A DNA stretch of 64,000 bases from Sulfurimonas hydrogeniphila. Its GTDB lineage: Bacteria; Campylobacterota; Campylobacteria; Campylobacterales; Sulfurimonadaceae. Location: assembly GCF_009068765.1 (NCBI RefSeq), contig NZ_CP035534.1, positions 930,001 through 994,000 on the forward strand. The letters are read 5' to 3'. The notes beneath the pieces were generated by a model. That model was not told where the DNA came from. It saw only the letters and a program-made list of their open reading frames with translations, and searched no databases. The position numbers and the translations under genes are program-made. Of the stretch, positions 45,608 to 54,496 are shown piece after piece (the first letter of the stretch is position 1; each line of letters begins with the position of its first letter).

Positions 45608-46635
45608 ATGAAACCGATAGAAAGAGTTTTACAGGCTATAGAAGATATTAAAAAAGGTAAAATGGTTATTATGGTTGATGATGAAGACAGAGAAAACGAG
45701 GGCGATCTGGTCTATGCAGCCGCCTTTTCTACACCGGCACATGTAAACTTTATGGCAATGCACGCACGGGGGCTTATATGTGTTGCTCTTTCTAAGTCTA
45801 TTGCCGACAGACTTGATTTGAATCCTATGGTGAGTTCAAATACTTCTTCGTATGAAACTGCCTTTACAGTCTCTGTTGATGCTAAAGATGCACTGACAGG
45901 AATTTCGGCTAAAGAGCGGGACGATACTATAAAAATATTAGCCAACCCCATTTCAAAGCCGGATGAACTGGTAAAACCGGGACATATTTTTCCTCTCATT
46001 GCAAAAGAGGGCGGTACACTTGTAAGAACAGGCCATACGGAAGGCTCTGTTGATCTGTGCCGTTTGGCAGGGCTGAGTGAAGCGGGGTAATTTGTGAAAT
46101 AATTAAAGATAACGGTGAAATGGCCCGTCGTGATGATTTGGATATTTTTGCCAAAAAACATGATCTGCATACAGTATTTATTTCTGATATTGTTGAGTAT
46201 AGACTTTCGAATGAAAGACTTGTAAAAGAGACAGAGGTGCAGGAGATAGAGTTTTTCGGTGTCAAAGTGCAGCAACATACATTTGAAGACCATGATGGTA
46301 TAAAACATACAGCGATACTTTTTTACAATGCAGGAGAAGTTGCAAATGTACGGGTTCATAATGTAATTCCTGACTGTGAACTACTTTTGCAACAAGAGAA
46401 ATACAATAATTTGATCAATTCTATAGAATATCTGAAGCAAAACAGCGGTTTGTTGGTTTTTATAAACAAAACACATCATCAGGACAATGCGGCCATAAAA
46501 GAGTTTGGAATAGGGGCGCAGATTATTAAATCATTTGGTATTTCAAAAATGAATCTTATTACTTCTATGAAAAAAACCGACTTTGTAGGACTGAGCGGAT
46601 TTGGACTTGAAGTAAATGAGATTATTGATATTTAA
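45608..46635 (+). pseudogene. ribBA: ribBA (DHBP synthase + degenerate GTP cyclohydrolase II-like domain), frameshifted
   Basis: The first frame (45608-46090) encodes the RibB domain: [26 protein letters not shown] and [11 protein letters not shown]. It stops at GLSEAG, just before the expected VICEI catalytic segment. That segment and the rest (46091-46635) are in the -1 frame. One missing G in the GGGG run at 46084-46087 explains it. The C-terminal part lacks the zinc cysteines of active GTP cyclohydrolase II, as in several Campylobacterota RibBA proteins. Either the gene is broken or there is a base-calling error; no riboflavin riboswitch is evident upstream. Promoter: TATAAT at 45566-45571. 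Confidence 0.8.
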
Positions 46636-46638
46636 CTG

Positions 46639-47571
46639 ATGTACAAATTTTTTCTTCTTGTCTCTGTGTTTGTTGCATGTAATGCAGATTCACAGATGAT
46701 ACAGCGTACAAAAGTATTGATGGGTACTTTTGTGTCAATATCTGTCGACAAGGAAGATAAAAAATTTCTTAAACCCTCTTTTGAGATTATCAAAAGGGTC
46801 GATAACTCGCTCTCTACCTATAAAAAGAATTCTCCAATATCTCAACTTAATCAAAACAGACATGCATCTTTAGACAAGTATTCTTATGAAGCTTTGACGC
46901 TTTCTTTAAAATACTATAAGCAAACACATGGATACTTTAATATTGCGATAGGAACAATTACGAAAGATTTATACAGATTTGGTGCCAAAGAGCGTATTGC
47001 TTTGAAAAATGAACTTGAAAAAAGTTCTGTTTCTGTCAATGAGCTTAGATTTGATAAAGATGAGGCTTTTTTAGGCAATGCAGTAAAAATAGATCTTGGC
47101 GGTATGGGAAAGGGATTTGCAGCAGACAAAGTCAGTGAATTTTTACTGCAAAACAAGGTGAAAAAGGCAGTTGTTGCCCTGAGCGGAGACATTCGATGCA
47201 TAGGCAGCTGTAAAATTGCCGTTAATAATCCTTTGGATGTGACACATCCTTTGGTTACATTTATAATGCATAACAGCGGTGTGAGCACAAGCGGAAATTA
47301 TAATCGTTATATAAAAAGCACAAAGCATAATCATCTCATTAATCCAAAAACAAAAGAATCAGAACAAAAATTTATCTCTATAACGCTTGTCTCAAAACTT
47401 CCATCAGCAACACTCGATGCATATGCAACGGCTGCGAGTGTTATGCCGATAAAAGAAACATATGCATTTTTAGATTCTAAGAAGATAGGCTACATTATTT
47501 TGCAAGCAGATAAAAAACTTGTTATAAGCAAAAATATAGCTGAATATACTGATATGTTTATTAAAAATTAA
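46639..47571 (+). CDS. apbE: FAD:protein FMN transferase (ApbE)
   Basis: 310 residues. The hydrophobic start ends in a lipobox-like FVAC (Cys14), so it is probably a periplasmic lipoprotein. ApbE landmarks: GTFVSISV, VDNSLSTYKKNSPISQLN, KIDLGGMGKGFAADKV, GVSTSGNYNRY, HLINPKT and DAYATAASVM. It attaches FMN covalently to Ser/Thr in proteins bearing a flavinylation motif, such as the FMN-binding protein encoded at 49595-50116. It lies 3 bp after ribBA, so flavin supply and attachment are linked. It converges with the cytochrome gene, overlapping by 11 bp. Confidence 0.92.
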   Translation: MYKFFLLVSVFVACNADSQMIQRTKVLMGTFVSISVDKEDKKFLKPSFEIIKRVDNSLSTYKKNSPISQLNQNRHASLDKYSYEALTLSLKYYKQTHGYFNIAIGTITKDLYRFGAKERIALKNELEKSSVSVNELRFDKDEAFLGNAVKIDLGGMGKGFAADKVSEFLLQNKVKKAVVALSGDIRCIGSCKIAVNNPLDVTHPLVTFIMHNSGVSTSGNYNRYIKSTKHNHLINPKTKESEQKFISITLVSKLPSATLDAYATAASVMPIKETYAFLDSKKIGYIILQADKKLVISKNIAEYTDMFIKN

Positions 47572-48664
47572 ATGATTCAGTTTTTAGAATTCTTATTTTG
47601 GTAAGCTCTTTGTTATGTTGCAGCTTTAACTCTTTTGCTGCTTTTTTTGAGATAAGCCGAAAACCAAGTGTTAGTACAATTTTATCACCTTTTTGCAGCT
47701 TTGTATTGTAGACAATATTTTTTTTCGCATAAATAAGGGTATCTTTTAAAATATTCGTCGCTTCAAAAGGCATACTTTCTTTGTTGCCTTTTCCGAAAAT
47801 ACGTGTAAATATATAAGGTTCCTGAACTATTTTGTCTGCTCCGCGAATGATTGTAACATTGAGGACTCCTTCTCTGTAGGCCTGTCCGAACAGAGCATGA
47901 TTGGCAAGATTTTCAATGCTTACCTGAAAGCCTTTTTCATGTTTTTGTACATGAAAATTGATATATTTTCCGAGACTTTTGCTGAGTTTGTGCAGACCTG
48001 CTATGCCATGATAGGCATGAGTCTTACTGTCGCTGAGTGTTGTTTTGCTGCCCATGGTTTGCGGCATATGACAGGATATGCAGGTGTTTTTGTCTTTTTT
48101 GTCAATATACGCATCAAGCATGATGATATCAAAATCATGCGCATTGTTTACATGTGAATGGCATCCCATGCAGACATTGCCGTTATAGTAGTTTTCATTG
48201 TTGTATTCAATTTGGTGATAAGGAGAATTTTTAGAGCGTTTGATAAGACCAAAAAAAGAAGTTGTTGTTTCATATGTAACTTTGGATCTGTTTTTTTTAT
48301 CTTCTTGGGCGCTAAAGAAGTCTTTTTTCTTTCCTGTTAAAATATTTTTGTTTGCTTCATCATATTTTTGAATATTTTTGATTGTATGGCAGTAGATACA
48401 TGATATCGGTTCTTCTTTTTCCTGTTGCAGGTTTTTTGCGCTTGGTGCATGACAGCTGTTGCATTTGCCTCTTTCTTTTTCTTTGTGTTCTTTCTCAAAG
48501 ACCGCTCTATATATTGCATCATTAGCAAGCGATGACTTTCTGTGAATTGAATCATAATATTCTTTATAGATTAAAGGATGGCATTTTTGACACACTTTGT
48601 TGTCGTTTGCAAAGGAAGCATTACATGTAATAAGAAGTAATAAAAATAATAAAAGTGTTTTCAT
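47561..48664 (-). CDS. Periplasmic pentaheme c-type cytochrome
   Basis: 367 residues from the ATG at 48664 (MKTLLLFLLLLITCNASFA signal peptide); a start six codons earlier is less signal-like. Five heme motifs: CQKCH, CNSCH, CIYCH, CMGCH and CISCH, all in the first 55% of the protein. The last 150 residues have no heme and look like a beta-rich domain. It resembles the cytochrome c554-type multiheme group, but I cannot assign a specific member. It is the last gene of a minus-strand operon that also encodes two membrane proteins, an FMN-binding protein and a porin. Confidence 0.85.
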   Translation of the reverse strand: MKTLLLFLLLLITCNASFANDNKVCQKCHPLIYKEYYDSIHRKSSLANDAIYRAVFEKEHKEKERGKCNSCHAPSAKNLQQEKEEPISCIYCHTIKNIQKYDEANKNILTGKKKDFFSAQEDKKNRSKVTYETTTSFFGLIKRSKNSPYHQIEYNNENYYNGNVCMGCHSHVNNAHDFDIIMLDAYIDKKDKNTCISCHMPQTMGSKTTLSDSKTHAYHGIAGLHKLSKSLGKYINFHVQKHEKGFQVSIENLANHALFGQAYREGVLNVTIIRGADKIVQEPYIFTRIFGKGNKESMPFEATNILKDTLIYAKKNIVYNTKLQKGDKIVLTLGFRLISKKAAKELKLQHNKELTKIRILKTESFNF

Positions 48665-48682
48665 AGCAAATATTGTAGCCAA

Positions 48683-49171
48683 TTAATCATATAAAATACT
48701 TTTAAAGAGTATAAACAAAGTATACAATATGACAATTTCAAAGAAAAAAAATGAAAATATTTTTAAAAATGCAAGCGATTCAAAACCGTTTATAAGAGCA
48801 AATGGTGTAAAAATTTCTAAAAATGAGAGTATAAACAGAGCAGATGTAAGCAGTCGCAGTTCTTTTGTTCTTTTTTTGTGTGTAAAGAGCAAAAAGTGCA
48901 CGGTAACCATTACGAAAAGTCCAAAGGCAAAAATATGCGGCAAGATGATTTTCAGTATGCCGCCTGGTGTTTTAGGTGCTATGAAAAGTGCTTCATTTCC
49001 AAGATAGTATGTTAATACACCTTCAGTCGTGAAGCCGATCTTGGATGCAAAAAGAATACTGCTGCTCAGAAGAAGGAGTATTGAAAAGAGAATAAAGTAA
49101 AATATAGCAAGGTTATAGGCTTTTTGCAAAATTAAGGCTCCATAATGAATAAATAACCATGTAAAATGCAC
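48683..49171 (-). CDS. Four-helix membrane protein of the flavin/cytochrome module
   Basis: 162 residues from a GTG start; no ATG in frame is available near the expected start. There are four hydrophobic helices and several membrane-region histidines (IHYGALIL, TVHFLLFTH), which could ligate heme b or bind a quinone. I do not recognise the family. It sits 18 bp upstream of the pentaheme cytochrome gene and is likely the inner-membrane partner that feeds or drains it. Confidence 0.65.
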   Translation of the reverse strand: MHFTWLFIHYGALILQKAYNLAIFYFILFSILLLLSSSILFASKIGFTTEGVLTYYLGNEALFIAPKTPGGILKIILPHIFAFGLFVMVTVHFLLFTHKKRTKELRLLTSALFILSFLEIFTPFALINGFESLAFLKIFSFFFFEIVILYTLFILFKSILYD

Positions 49172-49192
49172 ACAAATGCCATAAATAATATG

Positions 49193-49594
49193 TTACAAGA
49201 TAAATATACACAAAAAAGGATGTATATAATATGAAAGCGTAAGGGCAATGAGCATAATCAGCGCACTTGTCATCACACTGTTAAGGCAAAAAAGTTTCAG
49301 AGTGTCATTTGCGGTTAAGCGGATAAATATAGCACTGAGTGTGAGAAGTATCATCATCATGAAAAATATTTTGGTATGAATATATTCCAAAAACGAGGCT
49401 TCGGAGATGGGTTCGAGGAAATTTTCTTCATTTCCAAAAAGTGTGAATTTTACCTGTTCATAAAAAAGACCAAAGTTGCTGGAATCTACAAAAACTTCAG
49501 CAGCAAAATACAAAAGCATGAAAACGAGCAAGCCGTTGAGCATAGGTTTGATCGATGAATCTTTCTTTAAGTCTTTTATAAGAGTAAAACGCAA
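49193..49594 (-). CDS. Second four-helix membrane protein of the flavin/cytochrome module
   Basis: 133 residues from a TTG start with AAGGA 8 bp upstream. The start directly abuts the stop of the FMN-binding gene. Four hydrophobic segments; histidines in EYIHTKIFFMMM and YYIHPFL lie at membrane positions suited to heme or quinone contact. The family is not recognised; its layout recalls the small DUF4405-like membrane partners of flavinylated proteins. Confidence 0.65.
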   Translation of the reverse strand: MRFTLIKDLKKDSSIKPMLNGLLVFMLLYFAAEVFVDSSNFGLFYEQVKFTLFGNEENFLEPISEASFLEYIHTKIFFMMMILLTLSAIFIRLTANDTLKLFCLNSVMTSALIMLIALTLSYYIHPFLCIFIL

Positions 49595-50116
49595 TTATTT
49601 ATCCTTATAGAGCATATTGTATATGGCAAATGCTATACGCGAACCATCAGTAAGACTCTTTGCGCTCATTGTTGCACCTGAGATATTTGTTATTTCACGA
49701 TTGAGTTTTAACAACTTGTCAGTTTTTTTGTTTTTAAACTGTTGCGTCCATCTTTTTGGCGGAAGATATTCCAGTGTTTCATTAAAGGCAATGACTTCTA
49801 TCCCCTGCAAAACAGAGTCTTTGAAAAAATAGAGTGTTACTGCATTTTTGGAACGAACTTTTCTGTTAACAAGTATGCCGTATCCTAATATTTTTCCGTT
49901 TTTTTCGGCTATATATACTCTGTAGATTTTTGTAGTCAGTTTTACACCTGCATTTTTTTGTACTGTTTTAAATTTTTCATGGGTCAGAATAATATTCTTC
50001 TTGGTAATTGTTGCATTAAGATCAAAATTTTCTTTCATTGCATCAATAGGAGATACAAGGAGTTGGGCTGATAGCTGTTGTGTCAATAGCAGTATAAATA
50101 GTGAAATATATTTCAT
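49595..50116 (-). CDS. Exported FMN-binding domain protein (flavinylation target)
   Basis: 173 residues with a signal peptide (MKYISLFILLLTQQLSA). The C-terminal FMN-binding domain carries NISGATMSAKSLTDG, the SGAT-type motif whose threonine receives FMN from ApbE. It would serve as a periplasmic one-electron carrier between the membrane proteins and the cytochrome. apbE is 2 kb downstream, convergent. Confidence 0.85.
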   Translation of the reverse strand: MKYISLFILLLTQQLSAQLLVSPIDAMKENFDLNATITKKNIILTHEKFKTVQKNAGVKLTTKIYRVYIAEKNGKILGYGILVNRKVRSKNAVTLYFFKDSVLQGIEVIAFNETLEYLPPKRWTQQFKNKKTDKLLKLNREITNISGATMSAKSLTDGSRIAFAIYNMLYKDK

Positions 50117-50224
50117 AGCTTAATTCTTTAAATATTTTATTTTTAAAATTCTAGCAAAATAATTGGGGTTTTGCAGTAAAATTGCTGCAAAACCTTATAA
50201 AGGAGAAAATATGTCCGAATGTTT

Positions 50225-51430
50225 TTAAAAAACAAAACCTAAAGATATGCCGGTAATATTCCCTGTCGCCGCATTGTCTGAGACAACATATTCAGCTTTA
50301 AGGACTACCTGCTCATGTGGGAAAAAGTTAATCCCAAGTGTCACATCTGTTATGGCATCACCTGCAGTTCCGCCGTTGCTTACTTCTGATTGCGGATTAT
50401 ATCGTTCATATTGCACAAAAAGAGGTGTTTTTTTGTCTGTACCTATTAAAGAGGCAATATTGTAACTTGCATTTAAGAAACCGCCGTAATTTGCTGTAAC
50501 CTGTTGACTTGCATTTGTATCAAGTCTTTTGTTTTGTGCATAGGTACCGTAAATTCTTGCTGCGCCTATTTTGTAGTCAAGATGAACATCTACCATAAGC
50601 AAATCTTTTGAAAAGTATGATGAAGCACCGATAAGCAAACCGCTTTTTCCGGTGTAGTCAACTCTTATCTGTCCTGCTGCATCCGGATTTTTCACTAAAC
50701 GCCCGCTGCCGCGGCCGTTTCTTACCCACTTGTCCCCGGTATCCGTTATCTGCAGTGCTGTGACTATAGAGGCTTTGTACTCTATGCCATCTGCAATTTC
50801 ACCGTAAACCATTGCCCCTGAAGTATTCCATGTAGTCGGAATAATATACTTCGCTGTATTTGGACGCTGTATCGTTGTAAAGAGTGTCGGTTCGTGCTGT
50901 TCATTCATTAAACCCATCGGGAGCAAGAAGTTACCAAGACGTGCATTGAAGTTTTTGTTCCCGATGAAGTCAAGGTACATAAATTCAACAGCTACAGTAT
51001 CACCGGTCGCACCTGTACTGGTAGCCTTTACTCCGCCGCCTTCATACTCAATTTCCGAGTTTAAAATGATATTGTCAGCAAACTTATATCCAAAATATGT
51101 TATAAATCTTTTTATCTGTGTTTCAGAACCAGCCTTTTGTGTACTTGAATAATACATTTCACCGTATCCGCCGATACTTAACGGTGATTTTGAGTAATAA
51201 ACTTTAGAAGCAGCACTACCTAGACCGGTATAACGCTTTTTCTCATCAACTTTGGTATAATTAAAGCCGGTTTTTAAATCACTTGTTTCATCAACAAGAA
51301 TCTGTGTCATTTCTTTGAGATCTTTCACTTCCTGTTGAAGCTTGAGAATATCTGTTTTGTCATCCCCGAAAGAGGCACTGCTTACCAGTAACATGCTTGC
51401 TAATACTAGTGATACGTTTGTTTTTTTCAT
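50225..51430 (-). CDS. Outer-membrane porin of the OprO/OprP-like type
   Basis: 401 residues from the ATG at 51430 (MKKTNVSLVLASMLLVSSAS signal peptide); an upstream in-frame start at 51469 would disrupt the signal. A short N-terminal coiled coil (ILKLQQEVKDLKEMTQ) precedes a beta-barrel with YGEMYYSS, the LGNFLLPMGLMNEQHEPT region typical of phosphate-selective-like porins, and a C-terminal Phe. It heads the minus-strand flavin/cytochrome operon and probably admits the substrate. Its -10 box is TATAAT at 51493-51488. Confidence 0.82.
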   Translation of the reverse strand: MKKTNVSLVLASMLLVSSASFGDDKTDILKLQQEVKDLKEMTQILVDETSDLKTGFNYTKVDEKKRYTGLGSAASKVYYSKSPLSIGGYGEMYYSSTQKAGSETQIKRFITYFGYKFADNIILNSEIEYEGGGVKATSTGATGDTVAVEFMYLDFIGNKNFNARLGNFLLPMGLMNEQHEPTLFTTIQRPNTAKYIIPTTWNTSGAMVYGEIADGIEYKASIVTALQITDTGDKWVRNGRGSGRLVKNPDAAGQIRVDYTGKSGLLIGASSYFSKDLLMVDVHLDYKIGAARIYGTYAQNKRLDTNASQQVTANYGGFLNASYNIASLIGTDKKTPLFVQYERYNPQSEVSNGGTAGDAITDVTLGINFFPHEQVVLKAEYVVSDNAATGNITGISLGFVF

Positions 51431-51517
51431 TTTTCTATCCTTTGTCTTGATTATGATATTTACTATCAAAATCTTTTTGATGCAGAAATTATATACTTTT
51501 TTTTTAAAAATATTCTT

Positions 51518-51543
51518 AATTTTAATAATTATTATCGATATTA
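51518..51543. promoter_or_regulatory. Fur-box-like AT palindrome between divergent promoters
   Basis: ATTTTAATAATTATTATCGA and the following TATTAA contain the palindrome AATAATTATT and overlapping ATAAT/ATTAT half-sites, similar to Campylobacterota Fur boxes. It lies upstream of the porin -35 position and overlaps the -35 region of the plus-strand promoter (TATAAT at 51559-51564). AT-rich background makes chance similarity possible. Confidence 0.35.
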
Positions 51544-51588
51544 AAGAATAATCTTTGATATAATAAAGAAAAAAAAGATTGAGAGTAT

Positions 51589-52311
51589 ATGAGAGAAATA
51601 TTTATAAGAAACGAAGACGGTAATCAAGTGTCGATAGAAGTAGATTTAAATGCTTATGCATATAGTAACAAGTACGGATGGCTGCTTAGTGTATTTATAA
51701 AGTTTGATGCTCTTGATGAAAGCGCAGAGGGCTTTGAAGAGTTTTTGGATGTAAAAGAATCTTTGATTATAACTCTTGAACATGAAGACAAAGCAAAGTA
51801 CGTCGGTTCAAGAGTTGTAGATGGATGGAGTGAGCTCTATTTTTACGCGGCTGACTCAAAAGGCTTGGATGCTGCAGTGGCAAATATGCTAAAACCAGCT
51901 CATTATATTTATGAAAGCAATGTAGTCCGTGATACAAAATGGGATTTTCATTATAAAAACCTTGCTCCGAATGATTTGGAACTGTGTCATATAGAAAGCG
52001 AAAAAATTATTTTTTTACTCAAAGAAGAAGGCGATAATTTAGAAATTCCAAGAGCAGTGGAACATTATGTTTCATTTACAACACCTACGCAAAAAAATAA
52101 ATTTATAGATTCTTTACAGCTTGAAGGCTTTAGTTTTAAAGACGAAATAAGCAGTGACGAATTTGAAAACGGTATTGCTCTTGTGAAAACACATGCAGTA
52201 ACTACAGAGGAAGTAAAAAAAGTTGTCAATGAACTTTTTGAAGCAATAAAAAAAGAGCAGGGCTATTATGAAGGATGGAGTACGCTTTTAGCACAAGAAG
52301 AAAATGTTTAA
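51589..52311 (+). CDS. DUF695 plus RraB-like domain protein
   Basis: 240 residues. Residues 1-140 fit DUF695 (an RNDDGNQVSIEVDLNAY-like opening and EHEDKAKYVGSRVVDGWSEL). Residues about 155-238 fit the RNase E inhibitor RraB fold (LQLEGFSFKDEISS, GIALVKTHAVTTEEVKKVV, GYYEGWSTLL). A role in RNA turnover is suggested by the second domain, but Campylobacterota lack a standard RNase E, so the partner is unclear. It overlaps the acyltransferase gene by 8 bp. Confidence 0.7.
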   Translation: MREIFIRNEDGNQVSIEVDLNAYAYSNKYGWLLSVFIKFDALDESAEGFEEFLDVKESLIITLEHEDKAKYVGSRVVDGWSELYFYAADSKGLDAAVANMLKPAHYIYESNVVRDTKWDFHYKNLAPNDLELCHIESEKIIFLLKEEGDNLEIPRAVEHYVSFTTPTQKNKFIDSLQLEGFSFKDEISSDEFENGIALVKTHAVTTEEVKKVVNELFEAIKKEQGYYEGWSTLLAQEENV

Positions 52312-54133
52312 AATAGCAGGTGTTATCAATTATCTTGCAGTGGTTTTTCTGAATGCTTTTACAGATCTCGGGCATAAAATCATTATACAAAACACGATAT
52401 TTAAGGTTTATGACGGAAGTACACAAATTGTCTTGACGGCAATCGTTAATGCCTTGGTTTTACTTCCTTTTATTTTGATTTTTTCTCCTTCGGGTTTCTT
52501 GGCAGACAGATTTGCCAAAAACAAAATTATGGAGTATGCTGCTCTTTTTGCGGTGATTATTACCCTTGGTATTACCTATGCCTATTATCATGGGTATTTT
52601 GTTTTTGCTTTTATTTTAACCTTTTTGCTTGCGATGCAGAGTGCAATTTACGGCCCGGCGAAATACGGATATATAAAAGAATTGGTTGGTGTGAAATTTC
52701 TCAGCAGTGCCAACAGTGCTGTTCAGGCAATCACAACCGTTGCGATCCTTGGCGGTATTATTTTTTATACGGTTTTATTTGAGGGAATGTACAGGGATAC
52801 TTTGGTAACAGAGTCCCAAATTTTGCAAACTGTTGCGCCTCTGGGCTGGCTTTTGGTGATCGGTTCGATAATTGAGTGGTTTTTAGCCTCAAAACTGCCA
52901 AATAAAATGATAGAAGCGAGTAAACGGGATTTTCGCTTAAAAAAGTATGTGAGCGGTGTCTATTTGTTCAGAAACATTAAAACAGTCAGAAGAAACAGAG
53001 AAATCTTTGATGCGATTATCGCACTCAGTCTTTTCTGGTCAATATCACAGGTTGTTTTGGCTGTATTTGGCGAATATGCAAAAGATGAGCTACATGTAAC
53101 CAACACCATCTATGTTCAGGGTGTGATGGCACTTGCAGGGATAGGCATTGTTGTCGGATCAGTTATGGTTGCAAAACTCTCAAGATTTTATATTAATGTC
53201 GGTTTGGCGGGGATAGGGGCAACCATTATAACGCTTATTGTTTTGAGTGTGCCGTTTTTGCATTCTATGACATTCATTGCAATTATGTTTACACTCTTTG
53301 GTATTTTTGCGGCATTTATTTTGGTACCGTTAAATGCAAGAATTCAGTATCTGGCTTCACGTGTACATCTTGGAATTATTTTGGCAGCAAATAATTTTAT
53401 ACAAAACATATTTATGTTTACTTTTTTATTGTTGACAACGGTATTCGCATATTTAGGGATGAATGCAGAACTGCTTTTTTATTTTATGGGGATGATAGGC
53501 ATTTATCTGGTACGTAATTTATATAAAAGATATGTAGTAGAGATGTTTTTTTCACTTATGGGTCTTATTGCGGCATTGCGGCATAAATATATTTACATAG
53601 GATTAGAAAATATCCCGGAGGACAAAGCTGTTTTATTACTGGGAAATCATGTCAGCTGGCTTGACTGGATTTTATTGCAGTTGCCTATAGCAAGACGAAT
53701 AAATTATATGATGGACAAAGATATTTATAACTGGAAATTTTTTCACGCTGTTTTTAAAAAGGGGGAAGCAATCCCGCTTTCGCCAAGAGCATTCAAAGAT
53801 GCAATGAAAGAGGCACATAAAAGATTAAAAAAAGGCAGCATTGTCGCTTTGTTTCCCGAAGGCGAAATATCACAGGACGGAAATATACATGAGTTTAAGA
53901 GAGGGTATGAGCTGATTCCAAAAGATTATGAGGGTGTTATTGTTCCTTTTTATATAGATAAAGGTATATTTGGCAGTTCTTTTGCAAAATATAGGCCAAA
54001 AGGTGCCAAAAGGAATATTTTTAAGCGCAGAGTAGTTAAAATCTATTTTGGAAATCCTCTGCCGATTGATACAAAAGCAAAAGAGTTACGGGATATAATT
54101 TTACAAATGAGAGAAAAATATGAAGCTGAATAA
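52304..54133 (+). CDS. LplT-like transporter fused to PlsC-type acyltransferase
   Basis: 609 residues. The first 400 form a 12-helix major-facilitator domain like LplT, which flips lysophospholipids inward. The last 200 are a glycerolipid acyltransferase with GNHVSWLD (HX4D) and LFPEGEIS. It lacks the acyl-ACP synthetase part found in longer fusions. It should recycle lysophospholipids by import and reacylation. It overlaps dgkA by 14 bp. Confidence 0.88.
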   Translation: MFKIAGVINYLAVVFLNAFTDLGHKIIIQNTIFKVYDGSTQIVLTAIVNALVLLPFILIFSPSGFLADRFAKNKIMEYAALFAVIITLGITYAYYHGYFVFAFILTFLLAMQSAIYGPAKYGYIKELVGVKFLSSANSAVQAITTVAILGGIIFYTVLFEGMYRDTLVTESQILQTVAPLGWLLVIGSIIEWFLASKLPNKMIEASKRDFRLKKYVSGVYLFRNIKTVRRNREIFDAIIALSLFWSISQVVLAVFGEYAKDELHVTNTIYVQGVMALAGIGIVVGSVMVAKLSRFYINVGLAGIGATIITLIVLSVPFLHSMTFIAIMFTLFGIFAAFILVPLNARIQYLASRVHLGIILAANNFIQNIFMFTFLLLTTVFAYLGMNAELLFYFMGMIGIYLVRNLYKRYVVEMFFSLMGLIAALRHKYIYIGLENIPEDKAVLLLGNHVSWLDWILLQLPIARRINYMMDKDIYNWKFFHAVFKKGEAIPLSPRAFKDAMKEAHKRLKKGSIVALFPEGEISQDGNIHEFKRGYELIPKDYEGVIVPFYIDKGIFGSSFAKYRPKGAKRNIFKRRVVKIYFGNPLPIDTKAKELRDIILQMREKYEAE

Positions 54134-54485
54134 ACCAAAACATAATCTTTATAAAAATGGTATGTATGCAGTAGAGGGTTTTATAGATATAGTGAAAAAT
54201 GAAACATCATTTAAGTGGCAGCTTTTCATGCTTGCGGTGATGGGTATTGTTGCCTGGAGTTTGCCGGTAGGTTTTGTACACTCAAGTATCCTTTTTATTT
54301 CACTGTTTATACCTGTTTTGGCAGAAGTTGCAAACAGTGCCATTGAAAGAGTTGTGGATTTGGTGACTAACGAGTATCATATTTTGGCAAAACAGGCAAA
54401 AGATGCCGGTGCGACTTTAGTTTTGTTAAGCTTATTGGTTACACTTTTGATATGGATTTTTACATTAGCTGACGCTTTAGTATAG
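54120..54485 (+). CDS. dgkA: Diacylglycerol kinase DgkA
   Basis: 121 residues with three membrane helices and the signature AEVANSAIERVVDL. It phosphorylates diacylglycerol released during envelope lipid turnover to phosphatidate. The overlap with the acyltransferase gene makes a small phospholipid-recycling unit. Confidence 0.93.
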   Translation: MKLNKPKHNLYKNGMYAVEGFIDIVKNETSFKWQLFMLAVMGIVAWSLPVGFVHSSILFISLFIPVLAEVANSAIERVVDLVTNEYHILAKQAKDAGATLVLLSLLVTLLIWIFTLADALV

Positions 54486-54496
54486 GGAGAATTATA

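Noticed and set aside
46084-46087. Phase-variable G tract in ribBA
   Set aside because: Four bases are far too short for the slippage-prone G tracts of Campylobacterota.
46120-46635. Separate gene downstream of ribB
   Set aside because: Its sequence continues RibBA directly in the shifted frame, and its ATG corresponds to an internal methionine of the family (NGEMARR).
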